Below, one piece after another: positions 55,106-64,000 of a stretch of 64,000 nucleotides of DNA. Each line of letters opens with the position of its first letter. The stretch's first letter is position 1. Source of the DNA: Argopecten irradians. Taxonomy: Eukaryota > Mollusca > Bivalvia > Pectinida > Pectinidae. Where the stretch lies: assembly GCF_041381155.1 (NCBI RefSeq), contig NC_091134.1, positions 28,215,540 to 28,279,539 of the forward strand. Direction: 5' to 3'. The notes below the pieces were generated by a model. That model was not told the origin of the DNA, searched no databases, and saw only the letters and a list, made by a program, of their open reading frames with translations. A program made the position numbers and the translations under genes.

Positions 55106-55620
55106 ATACAGTTGCATTAATCATAGCTAGGGCCCAATGGGCCCAAATCAATCACCTGAAGCTGTTATCTGGTAATAATGGTGCATACTAAGACATAAGA
55201 GAGCCAACAAAAGACCCAAGAGCCTTAACGGTCATGCGACTTTCTTGGAAAAAGTCATATAAGAAATTATTTCGATATGGTATGATGGTAGCCATTTTCG
55301 ATTTAACAACACTTTGTCAAGATCATATTGGAATCATTTCAGGCAAGTTTCAGCTAAATTGCACTGGTAGAACTTGAAAAGAAGTTCAAAAAAAGTGTGG
55401 TGGCCATCTTGGATTCCGGATCAACCAAAAACAACAACACTTGTTCGGTTCCATGTCAGGATCATTTCATGTCAGTTTCAGCTAAATCACACAGCTGGTA
55501 GAACTTGAGAAGAAGTTTAAAATGTGTTTTCAAAATGGCGGCTGTTGTGGCCATTTTGTAGCCCATTTGAAGCATAATACAATTTCCCCCACATGACTTT
55601 TTTATAATAATTATCTTTCA
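55106..55620 (+). mobile_element. Helentron-like repeat, family J
   Basis: 5' signature 'aacaaaagacccaagagcct' and 'taacggtcatgcgacttt' at 55207. Then come two units of about 150 bp with 'agtttcagctaaat(t/c)', 'ctggtagaacttga(a/g)aagaag' and 'aaaatggcggctgttgtggc'. No 3' end is seen. Confidence 0.65.
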
Positions 55621-55820
55621 TTAATGTTTTTAGACTTTTGTTTGCAAATTTTTTCATATTTATCATACAGCTACTGCATATTTTATAATCAATTCAAATT
55701 TTTTCATAATTGAGCTTAAATCTTGATTTACTAAATATAAATAATAAATAATACAATTTTTGACCAAAATTTGAAGAATCAAATTCCCCTATATTTCATC
55801 AAACTTTTCCCCTATTCTGA
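55621..55820. other. AT-rich spacer
   Basis: No recognised feature. Confidence 0.3.
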
Positions 55821-55821
55821 A

Positions 55822-56312
55822 CAAGAGGCCCAGAGGGTCTGTATCGCTCAAATGGTTTGTAATGCCAAGTAATGTTCTGAATACAGGTTCAGTTTTTTCT
55901 TTTCTGAAGGAATTTGAATAATTACCTCTAATTTCCCTATTGGGCCCCACCCCTCCTGCCCCAAGGGGGTCAGAGCCAAAACTTATTCAAGTACTGTTCC
56001 CCTTCCCCAAAGGATGTTTGTGGCCAAATTTAGTCACAATCCATGCAGAACTCTAAGACAAATAGCGATTTAAAGGATTTACCTTAATTTCCCATATTGG
56101 GCCCCGCCCCTCCTGCCCCCGGGGGGTCAGAGCCAAAATCTATATAAGTTCTGTTCCCCTTCCCCAAAGGATGTTTGTGGCCAAATTTGGTTACAATCCA
56201 TGCAGAACTCTATGACTAGTGGCAATTTAAAGGAAATGATGATGGACGGACGGATGACGAATGCCATGCCATGACATAAGCTCACCGGCCCTTCGAGCCA
56301 GGTGAGCTAAAA
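55822..56312 (+). mobile_element. Family A Helentron-like element, compact complete copy (~490 bp)
   Basis: The best reference copy. 5' 'aacaagaggcccagagggtc' and 'tgtatcgctcaaatgg'; two core units (~160 bp); 'gatggacggacggatgacga'; then the hairpin 'gctcaccggcccttcgagcc' + 'aggtgagctaaaaa'. The 5' tag and hairpin arm are near inverted copies. Confidence 0.85.
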
Positions 56313-56335
56313 ACGAATATTTGCAATAATGAGAG

Positions 56336-56840
56336 AAACAAGAGATCCGAGAGGGATCTTGGAGCCCACCAAAGAATGATCTATATCTGACAATGGAAAG
56401 ATGGATCTTTTCTCTACTTTTTAAACTTTTTCAAACATACTACTCATAAAATTTGAGACAGATTGCTTAAGTACCTTTTGAGAAATAGCAGTAACAAACT
56501 TCAACTATCAAAATTCAAGATGGCTCATTGGCGGCCATCTTGTTGATCAATCGGTCCCAAAATCACAATATGCACAACAAGGGCCCTTTGGGAACCTACA
56601 TGTGAAATTTGAGAAAGATCCATTCAATACTTTCTGAGAAATAACGATAAGAAACTTTGAATATCAAAATCCAAGATGGCAGCCTGGCGGCCATCTTGTT
56701 CACCGATTGGTCCAAAAATGCAATATGCACAACCAGGGCCCTTGGGGAACCTACATGTGAAATTTGGAAAAGATCCCTTAAGCACTTTTTGAGAAATAGT
56801 GATATCAAACCTTAACTATCATCATCAATGGTGGGCTAAA
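56336..56840 (+). mobile_element. Family E element with 5' end
   Basis: 5' 'aacaagagatccgagaggga' then 'tcttggagcccaccaaagaa', and three core units. It starts only ~25 bp after the family A terminus, so the two abut. Confidence 0.75.
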
Positions 56841-57076
56841 AAAAGAGAAAATTTTGGGTTGATATTTGACAAAATATTGTAAAATTGGATCCCAAATCTA
56901 ACCGTACCAAAATTATTATTGCAGCTTGTTTATATTGTGGCGAAATCTCTAATAAACATAATTCCTGGTACGGGGATCGGGTATGGTCAATCACGAAATC
57001 ACCTCCACTATATTTCAACTCGGACTTCATCGAAAGCACCCCAACTAGTGATCCTGACAACATCATAACTATATAT
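56841..57076. other. Unassigned stretch, open on both strands
   Basis: Frames of 71 codons (+) and 90 codons (-) overlap here. The + frame is entered after a possible acceptor 'ttattattgcag'. Neither resembles a family I know. It could be a decayed exon or chance. Confidence 0.25.
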
Positions 57077-57077
57077 A

Positions 57078-57888
57078 CTGGGTCGCGACCATTACCGTGA
57101 TGTACCAATTACCGTGATTTCATTGCACGCTCTATCTCCCGCACAATCTTTTGAATTTTTTTAACAACTTAATCATGGTAGCCATGTAAGTGTTCATTTA
57201 ACTGTTAACAAAAATAATGGTCATTTGCAACCGATATTGCAAACAAATCTACGTTTTCCTTTTGAAATCAAAGTTTGCAATGCTCAATCATAGCGGGGAT
57301 AGGTTGAAATCATGACTTACTTGCATATTAATCATGAAATTTCATTAAATAATCGTTAATTATGTTTGTCAGTCGCTTAAAAAATCGTCTGCATCACAGT
57401 AAGTCAAAGTATGCAAAACCATGGGTAAGCTTATACGGCAAGTTATCGATCGGGCAATTCAAGGATGGACAGGATTGTAAAACAGAAAGTAGTTTTTGGC
57501 TGGTGAATACGTCTTGTGTTTACTTTTTTATCAAACAAAATAAACTTATGTCTATTAATTGAATTTCTGAACGTTTTAGGTCGTCTACATATTTGATTGT
57601 CTAAATTTACTCCTGCCCAGAGCTGAATCCTATTTTTAGTGACACCTATCGAACGCACCTTTAGACAGTCCTTTTTTCCGTGATACTTTCGATCAGTCAC
57701 TGGATCCCAAAATAACAATGCATTACGATTAAATTATTCCACTAAAAGATATCAAATAGATGTTGATCGCTTTAATGAAACACAAAGTAAGTTTTGGTGC
57801 AATAAGCATGTTTTTATAAGTGCATTTCCTTTAACTGGTCCTGTACACAAAATCATCGAAAAAATCACGGTAACTAGTCGCGACCCAG
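57078..57888. mobile_element. TA-flanked TIR MITE, 811 bp
   Basis: The ends 'ctgggtcgcgaccattaccg' and 'cggtaactagtcgcgaccca(g)' are inverted, and TA flanks each side (57076-57077 and 57889-57890). A subterminal 'taccgtgat' is also mirrored. No transposase is seen. This is consistent with a Tc1/mariner-dependent MITE. Confidence 0.8.
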
Positions 57889-58019
57889 TATCCTACCGGA
57901 CCTGTTCACATACAATTTTAAGATCTTCCTATTGCACAAATGCATCTCCATTGTACCTTGCATTCTCCTCCTCTCTGTAGTATAGTTGTAATTTATTGCA
58001 TGGTCCATGCATTGGCGTC

Positions 58020-58200
58020 CTAGCCCGGAATTTCAGATCACACGATCGTCATCACAACGAAAAAATAACCGGAAGTCGGCCACCGGAAGTTGCTCGGCTC
58101 GGCCCGTGTCGCTGAGAATCGTAAGTAGGTGGTGGTAAAATCTTGTATCCCGTGCCGCGCCCGCGCCGGGGACCCGCGCCGAGCTTTGGTTATTTTTACT
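58020..58200. promoter_or_regulatory. CpG- and ETS-rich promoter-like patch
   Basis: The only CpG-rich stretch of its kind here. It has two 'ccggaagt' ETS cores (58069 and 58082) followed by 'gctgagaatcgtaagtagg', a strong + strand splice donor. This looks like a housekeeping-gene start with a non-coding first exon, or a bidirectional promoter also serving BORCS8. No coding exon for a + strand gene is seen before the window ends. Confidence 0.35.
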
Positions 58201-58530
58201 TTTCTCCTTAAAGACAGCATACATTAAAATAATATTTTGCACAATTAGTCTTTGTATTAATCTTTATCTTTCCGTGTAAGTTATGTTATTTGAGATGATT
58301 CGGAACTTTGTAAAATCGCCGATTTCAGATTGTCAAGTGTCATTTGTTTAAGTAGTTGTACCCCGCGCTCTTGAAAGCATTGAGTTTCAAGGTTTTATGC
58401 AGATTATTTCAAAAGTGACCTTTTGTTGTATTAATTGTTATAATTCCAACAACAAATAAACCTAGTTGATTACAAATATATATACTTCAACATAAATTAC
58501 AAATCATTTCATAACAAATTCTGCCTTTTT

Positions 58531-58720
58531 AGGTTACCTGAGACGAAGTCTCAAGTGACCTATTCTAATCGCATTTTGTCCGTCGTCGTCGTCCGTCGTA
58601 TGGCGATAAACAATAGGAAAAACACATTTTTGAGCATTATTTGGTCATTTGTTATAGGAAATATATGGCAAGCCAATTTAACATTTATTGAAGGAGCAAG
58701 GTACATGTGTATCCCGTATT
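58531..58720 (-). mobile_element. Helentron-like 3' end (GGTYACYTGAG type), reverse
   Basis: 'ttaggttacctgagacgaag' with 'tctcaagtgacct' is a hairpin. It is followed inward by a CCGTCGT-type run (58578-58598) and 'ggcgataaacaataggaaa'. It is the family F terminus in reverse orientation. Confidence 0.65.
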
Positions 58721-58842
58721 TAATCGAAATAAATACGATATTTATAAGATATCTTATATAATTATACAAGATATCATATATGAGATATCTATAATAAATA
58801 AATGTTGAATATCCTTGTGGTGGAATTTAAATAGAAAAAACA

Positions 58843-58950
58843 AAATTAAACAAATCTGCGATCGATCTCCAACGTTTTCCCTGCTGGATTTTGGCAGCTG
58901 GGAAAACATTAAAGATCGATTGCAGATTTGTTTTAGTTTTGTTTTTTCTA
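58843..58950. repeat. ~100-bp hairpin
   Basis: 'caaatctgcgatcgatct' and 'agatcgattgcagatttg' are inverted, with further pairing of 'acgttttcccagctg'-like arms around 58875-58908. Confidence 0.65.
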
Positions 58951-59109
58951 TGAGATATCTTATTATTATATAATTATATAAGATATCCTTAGAGTATATA
59001 AGATATCTCATAAAGAAATTAATATAAGATATATTAAATATGTATATAAGATATATCATATAGTATATAAGATGTCTTATTTAATTTTCTATATAAGATA
59101 TCTCATATC

Positions 59110-59426
59110 CATCCTCGATATTCCAGGGGTTCCGATCACTTACGATCTGTACACCCCTGAACTATCTCATAGTGAAATTGAAGGCAGCTCAGCTGAAAAC
59201 ATTTGACCAATCACAGGCCAGCAAAGATTTCCTTTGAAGACTACAGAGAGAGCGACGCCTAACATCAAAGCCACACAGTCAACCACAGTGTACCGTTATA
59301 CGGTTCTTTTGATGTACATCAGATGACTAAATTACCTGTTCTATTCTGTTGCCTCCAGTTTTACTATGAGATAGTCCAGGGGTGTAGAGATCGTAAGTGA
59401 TCGGAACCCCTGGAATATCGAGGATG
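59110..59426. mobile_element. Foldback MITE, 317 bp, possible 9-bp target duplication
   Basis: The ends 'catcctcgatattccagggg' and 'cccctggaatatcgaggatg' are inverted, and the arms run ~70 bp to 'gactatctcatagt'-like sequence. 'tctcatatc' lies immediately on both sides (59101-59109 and 59427-59435). The flank is repetitive, so the duplication may be coincidence. Confidence 0.75.
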
Positions 59427-59480
59427 TCTCATATCGTATATAAGATATCTTAATTAATATATTAGATATCTTATATAATT

Positions 59481-60330
59481 GAAATCTCGTTGTCCAGTAA
59501 CGGATCAATGGTAGAATTTGACATCCCTTTGTCTTTAGTGAAGAGTTCAGGAACTTGTAATAATGGCGGACTTGGCTCCTTAGATTACCTCCTTGTCATC
59601 AGAATGTTGGTAGAGCATGTACCCTATACCGTGTAAGAAAATAATGTGAAAATTTATGACTTTTATAAGCATAGTTAGTTTGTTAGCATGGTTTGTGTTA
59701 AGGAACTTTACGACACGAATCTCAAATCGAATCTTTAGGTAATGATGTACTTATTTTCTAAATATTATTGAATACTTTACAATGTTAATTAAAACTTCTT
59801 CACAAATAAAAAGTTAATTTTTATCTTCTCAATACATGTCTTAGCTGTTAGTATCCCCGTCTGTCACGCGGGAGACAGGGGTTCAGTTTTCCGTCTTGGA
59901 GATTTATTTGGTTTTATCACTAATATTTTGGTAATGCTATCTGCTATGTTTTTATTTTAAAACTGAAATATATCAAATTAAAATATTGGAATTGAACGAA
60001 TGAATGGGTTAAACGTGTATAGTTTTAATGTAGTATGTAGTCTGGTATGCTTTTTATTACAAAAATCACTTATATTTTAGTAATCTGCTATGTTTTTATT
60101 TTAAAACTGATATATCAAATTTAGATAATTAAATGAACAGATGAATGTGTACAGTTTTAGTACACAGATGGTTTCTGTGACAGCGAGGTTCATACGCACA
60201 TCCATACCCTACCACATCGCACATGTATGTTCTAATGTAAAAGTTTGATATATATTGTAGCCTTCCTGTATACAAATGTATTATGAGTTTTAATGCATAA
60301 AGTACAATAATAAAATAAAACGCGATAAAA
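59481..60330. other. Intergenic, no recognised gene
   Basis: AT-rich. A short direct repeat ('tctgctatgtttttatttta', then 'aaactga') occurs at about 59940 and 60090. Nothing else is supported. Confidence 0.35.
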
Positions 60331-61271
60331 ACAGCCAGCTATATAAACACTAGATCCCAATTCGATACAACGTCAATAGACATGTTCACTTTATTGTGAA
60401 TCGATAGTTACCTATCAAGGACTATTCGAAATTCAAAAGAGGTATAATGCATGGTGTCCCATGGTGTAATCCGAATTTGTATCAAACTATCTTGGTAAGG
60501 ATTTCAAATGTTTTAAAGATGCCCGTATCCAGGTACCAAAACATGGAGCTTATTCTAGTCCTTGTCATTGATAGGGGGTTTAGTGTGAAATAATTTCCTG
60601 CTCCAGAACATTCAACAGTACACGATTAAACTATTTACTAGCTAGTATACCTTTAGATATGCTCAACACTGCATTTTAACACTTTACTAGCGTGCATGTT
60701 GTCAATTTTTACCATCTTTGCTACAAAAGCACATAGGTATGTCCGGCATTGTTGTATACAGATTACATGCTGGCTAAGGATCAATGTTGGTATATTTAAT
60801 TCTATAATAATTCAAATTGTGCGTTTATGTGATAACTGTGGGCTTAACATTTTCTATGATAGACGTATTTATATTTTTTTACATACTTATGTTTTGTTTA
60901 CTGTAGATAATGGATAATAAATTTAATTTCTTTATTTTTTTCCATCCATCATATGATGACAATTAACTTTTTGTATATTATTTCTGTGATACGTTATAAT
61001 GACTAACCAATTCTACTAACAGAAAGGTAGGCTTTGCTAAAGATGTTCTCATTCCTAATCGATAAAGTTTAATGTTACTCCATATATAACTTATTTACCA
61101 ATACTTGATAACATTTCCCATTAGCTGATTTATGCATGATGTGCACATTGAATTGGAAACCTTTTTTTAGTAAACATGCATTAATGACATAAACATATTT
61201 GCAACTCATTCGTAATAATAAAATTTTGAAATAGAGAATCAACTATTAAATATATACCTTTAGAAATGTAA

Positions 61272-61276
61272 CAAAA
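61272..61276 (-). terminator. Pol III terminator of tRNA-Leu copy 1
   Basis: Five T on the minus strand, about 7 nt after the tRNA 3' end. Confidence 0.6.
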
Positions 61277-61282
61277 ATATAA

Positions 61283-61398
61283 TGTCAGAAGTGGGATTCG
61301 AACCCACGCCCACATACGTGGACCAGAACACTCGTCTCATTCAGTGAGAAGGCTATATACCTTGAGTCTGGCGCCTTAGACCGCTCGGCCATCCTGAC
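61283..61398 (-). tRNA. tRNA-Leu (anticodon CAA), intron-containing
   Basis: Minus strand. The acceptor stem GTCAGGA pairs with TTCTGAC, with discriminator A. The D-arm is GGCCGAGCGGTCTAAGGC. Anticodon CAA lies at 61364-61362, the B box is GGTTCGAATCC, and the variable arm is TCCACGTATGTGGG-like. A 32-nt intron follows the base 3' to the anticodon, as in animal tRNA-Leu(CAA). The exons total 84 nt, and the anticodon stem CCAGA/TCTGG pairs fully once the intron is removed. It reads UUG codons. Confidence 0.93.
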
Positions 61399-61541
61399 TA
61401 CTTAACCATATCTTCGATGTATTATCACGATGTACTCCACTAATTGTGTCACCTTCATATGACTTAGGATTATTCATACTACATTGTCTAAATCTCTCAA
61501 AAGAAAATAGCAATTAGTTTACCTCCTATTATGTACCATAA

Positions 61542-61745
61542 TTGACTGATATTACAACAATTACTTATACCTTCTTCATACTTAAATTATTTAGTATTAC
61601 AGGTATGACGATAAGCCTCAAACGGTATAATGTATGGGTGGCAGATAACCGCCAAGTTCGTTATGATTATCTCTCTTATAGGAAACAACTATCTGATTTA
61701 CTAGGTGCTTTGGATCATAAAGCAGAAAGAGAGGTTATTAGTTAA
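61542..61745 (+). CDS. Hypothetical 67-codon frame (unit A)
   Basis: MTDITTITYTFFILKLFSIT and onward to KAEREVIS. The same frame in unit B (63741-63944) differs at three residues. The two copies are so close overall that conservation says little about selection. No family is recognised and no promoter or splice context supports it. Probably non-coding. Confidence 0.2.
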   Translation: MTDITTITYTFFILKLFSITGMTISLKRYNVWVADNRQVRYDYLSYRKQLSDLLGALDHKAEREVIS

Positions 61746-61953
61746 CATTACACGATTTCCCTCCCTGTATACCGTAGTTCACCGTTTTCTGTTTACAATA
61801 TTTTAACGTTTAACGTGGTTTGTACAAGTAATAAAATCACTTTCTATAAAAATGTGATATTTATTTCTATTTAGTAATAACCAAATTAAGAGGAAGTCTA
61901 CCTTATGAGAGAGTTTATTATTAACGAAAACAAAAGTATTGAACAAATATCAT

Positions 61954-62069
61954 TGTCAGAAGTGGGATTCGAACCCACGCCCACTTACGTGGACCAGAAC
62001 ACTCGACTCACAGAGTGAGAAGGCTATGCACCTTGAGTTTTGCGCCTTGAACTGCTCGGCCATCCTGAC
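61954..62069 (-). tRNA. tRNA-Leu (CAA)-like copy 2, probably a pseudogene
   Basis: Same length and layout, with an intact acceptor stem, T-arm and anticodon CAA (62035-62033). The 5' anticodon stem reads CAAAA instead of CCAGA, so two of five pairs with TCTGG are lost. The D-loop is also changed (GAGCAGTTCAAGGC). Likely a decaying copy. Confidence 0.75.
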
Positions 62070-62312
62070 TTGCTACTTTCATCACGACATCACGATACCA
62101 AATCTTATATATTTTAATGGCTATTATTACCGTGAAATTTGATTACAAATTTACTGTGGACTTAAATCGTCTTCAGTATGCTCTGGTAACTGTGTCACGT
62201 TCAGGATCAATTATAATATGATCTGATATCAGTACAATATTTGTGCTTCGACAATATAGTGAGTAAATCAAAAACTCGATTCGATGCCTAATAGTTAAAT
62301 CAAAACAAAAAC

Positions 62313-62516
62313 TTGCTTGAAATGCTTGACAAATCTACCATATATTTTGAAAATAAAATTAGGTACATAACTGTGTATCAACATCTATGTGTAAAAATCG
62401 ACGAGCATTTATCCTGGTCAGATAAAATCTCATCCATTGTGTCTAAACTTAATCACAGTTTAGGGTTAATAAGAACCATCCATGTTTTTTCCATATCTAT
62501 CATTTTCCACAATTAA
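62313..62516 (+). mobile_element. LINE reverse-transcriptase C-terminal fragment
   Basis: The frame contains HLCVKIDEHLSWSDKISSIV then SKLNHSLGLIRTI. This matches the 'YLGVxIDexLxWxxHIxxIxxKxxkxxGxLrr' stretch after the RT core of non-LTR elements. It is truncated on both sides. Confidence 0.75.
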
Positions 62517-63481
62517 CTTTTAGTAGCATAGTCAAGGAATGGTTGTACCTTTTACAATAACCGTCATAGGCCCAAAACAGCCAGCTATATAAACACTAGA
62601 TCCCAATTCGATACACCGTCAATAGACATGTTCACTTTATTGTGAATCGATAGTTACCTATCAAGGACTATTTGAAATTCAAAAGAGGTATAATGCATGC
62701 TGTCCAATGGTGTAACCGAATTTGTATCAAACTATCTTGGTAACGATTTCAAATGTTTTAAAGATGCCCGTATCCAGGTACCAAAACATGGAGCTTATTC
62801 TAATCCTTGTTATTGATAGGGGTTTAGTGTGAAATAATTTCCTGCTCCAGAACATTCAACAGTGCACGATTAAACTATTTACTAGCTAGTATACCTTTAG
62901 ATATGCTCAACACTGCATTTTAACACTTTACTAGCGTGCATGTTGTCAATTTTTACCATCTTTGCTACAAAAGCACATAGGTATGTCAGGCATTGTTGTA
63001 TACAGATTACCTGCTGGCTAAGCATTGATGTTGGTAGATTTAATTCTATAATAATTCAAATTGTGCTTTTATGTGATAACTGTGGGCTTAACATTTTCTA
63101 TGATATATGTATTTATATTTTTTTACATACTTATGTTTTGTTTACTGTAGATAATGGATAATAAATTTAATTTCTTTATTTTTTCCATCCATCATGATGA
63201 CAATTAACTTTTTGTATATTATTATCTGTGATACGTTTAAAGATGTTCTCATTCCTAATCGATAAAGTTTAATGTTACTCCATATATAACTTATTTACCT
63301 ATACTTGATAACATTTCCCATTAGCTGATTTATGCATGATGTGCACATTGAATTGGAAACCTTTTTTTAGTAAACATGCATTAATGACATTAACCTATTT
63401 GCAACTCATTCGTAATAATAAAATTTGAAATAGAGAATCAACTATTAAATATATACCTTTAGAAATGTAACAAAAATATAG

Positions 63482-63597
63482 TGTCAGAAGTGGGATTCGA
63501 ACCCACGCCCACATACGTGGACCAGAACACTCGACTCATTCAGTGAGAAGGCTATATACCTTGAGTCTGGCGCCTTAGACCGCTCGGCCATCCTGAC
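63482..63597 (-). tRNA. tRNA-Leu (anticodon CAA), intron-containing, copy 3
   Basis: The exons are identical by eye to 61283-61398. The intron differs by a single base (GTCGAGTG for GACGAGTG context, 63530s). Anticodon at 63563-63561. A T5 terminator on the minus strand follows at about 63471-63475. Confidence 0.93.
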
Positions 63598-63740
63598 TAC
63601 TTAACCATACCTTCGATGTATTATCACGATGTACTCCACTAATTGTGTCACCTTCATATGACTTAGGATTATTCTTACTACATTGTCTATATCTCTCAAA
63701 AGAAAATAGCTATTAGTTTATATACTATTACGTACCATAA

Positions 63741-63944
63741 TTGACTGATATTACAACAATTACTTATACCTTCTCCATACTTAAAATATTTAGTATTACA
63801 GGTATGACGATAAGCCTCAAACGGTACAATGTATGGGTGGCAGATAACCGCCAAGTTCGTTATGATTATCTCTCTTATAGGAAACAACTATCTGATTTAC
63901 TAGGTGCTTTGGATCATAAAGCAGAAAAAGAGGTTATTAGTTAA
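63741..63944 (+). CDS. Hypothetical 67-codon frame (unit B)
   Basis: Counterpart of 61542-61745 with S, I and K in place of F, L and R. The same caution applies. Confidence 0.2.
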   Translation: MTDITTITYTFSILKIFSITGMTISLKRYNVWVADNRQVRYDYLSYRKQLSDLLGALDHKAEKEVIS

Positions 63945-64000
63945 CATTACCCACATTTCCCTCCCTGTATACCGATAGTTCACCGTTTTCTGTTTACAAT

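Larger units (their letters stand above)
58730..59480. repeat. AT-rich palindromic tract (AAGATATCTTATATAA words)
   Basis: 'agatatct(t/c)atata' words, themselves palindromic, recur at 58745-58790, 58950-59105 and 59427-59480. Two unrelated hairpins (58843-58945 and 59110-59426) sit inside, so this is a cruciform-prone tract that has taken insertions. Confidence 0.65.
60331..61800 (+). repeat. Tandem duplication, unit A
   Basis: Starts 'acagccagctatataaacac' and matches unit B (62577-64000) nearly base for base, including a tRNA-Leu gene and a 67-codon frame. Unit B lacks a ~45-bp piece present here at about 60990-61035. Confidence 0.9.
61801..62576. other. Spacer between duplication units
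   Basis: Holds a third, diverged tRNA-Leu copy (61954-62069) and a LINE fragment (62313-62516). It is not part of the near-identical duplicated segment. Confidence 0.6.
62577..64000 (+). repeat. Tandem duplication, unit B (runs off the window)
   Basis: Begins 'acagccagctatataaacac' as unit A and is still matching at the last base, so the duplicated segment is at least 1.42 kb here and probably continues. Confidence 0.9.

Noticed and set aside
56836-57108. 90-codon minus and 71-codon plus frames
   Set aside because: Overlap each other and run into a MITE terminus; no family resemblance. Kept only as an unassigned stretch.
61939-62142. 67-codon + strand frame
   Set aside because: It is the antisense of the tRNA-Leu copy 2.
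60696-63161. Paired 73-codon frames (60696-60917 and 62940-63161)
   Set aside because: Identical context comes from the tandem duplication; AT-rich, no coding signs.

Overview
The window reads as nuclear DNA of a metazoan, most probably a bivalve mollusc. It holds two spliced, deeply conserved animal genes with large GT-AG introns, tRNA-Leu(CAA) genes with the usual animal intron, a DIRS-type tyrosine-recombinase retroelement, and a very dense crowd of tandem-core repeats with ACGG-type microsatellites and 3' hairpins. That repeat profile resembles the bivalve 'pearl'/Helentron group. The taxon is inferred; no species can be named.

Layout. 1-4581: a very large foldback (inverted-repeat) element whose arms carry nested inverted modules. 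4786-5460: GTCGAC-rich palindromes and a degenerate 8-bp repeat array. 6075-7160: a ~180-bp tandem repeat interrupted by a MITE fragment. 7262-26194 (+): BCAS2/SPF27, eight coding exons giving 214 aa, spread over 19 kb of repeat-filled introns. 26195-36540: 3' UTR, then long arrays of ~160-bp core repeats and several small inverted-repeat elements. 49318-36556 (-): BORCS8, a BORC/lysosome-positioning subunit, five coding exons giving about 193 aa with a Ser/Pro/Arg-rich C-terminal extension; its introns are also packed with repeats. About 49884-55030 (-): a broken DIRS-like fossil with inverted terminal repeats and an internal complementary region, inserted into an older repeat. 55190-59480: more repeats, a TA-flanked MITE, a CpG- and ETS-rich promoter-like patch near 58070, and an AT-rich palindromic tract holding a 317-bp foldback. 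60331-64000: a tandem duplication of about 1.45 kb, each copy with a tRNA-Leu(CAA) gene; a third, decayed tRNA copy and a LINE fragment lie between them.

The two protein genes are functionally unrelated (spliceosome; lysosome transport) and convergent. Most of the window is accessory repeat DNA. Its most striking pattern is that many different repeat families share one architecture: a 5' end like ACAAGAGGCCCANNGGGCC followed by a family-specific ~10-mer, a ~160-bp tandem core, an ACGG-like run, and a 3' hairpin built from that same 10-mer and ending in CTAA. All of this was read by eye, without alignment software; boundaries of repeats are approximate unless stated otherwise.
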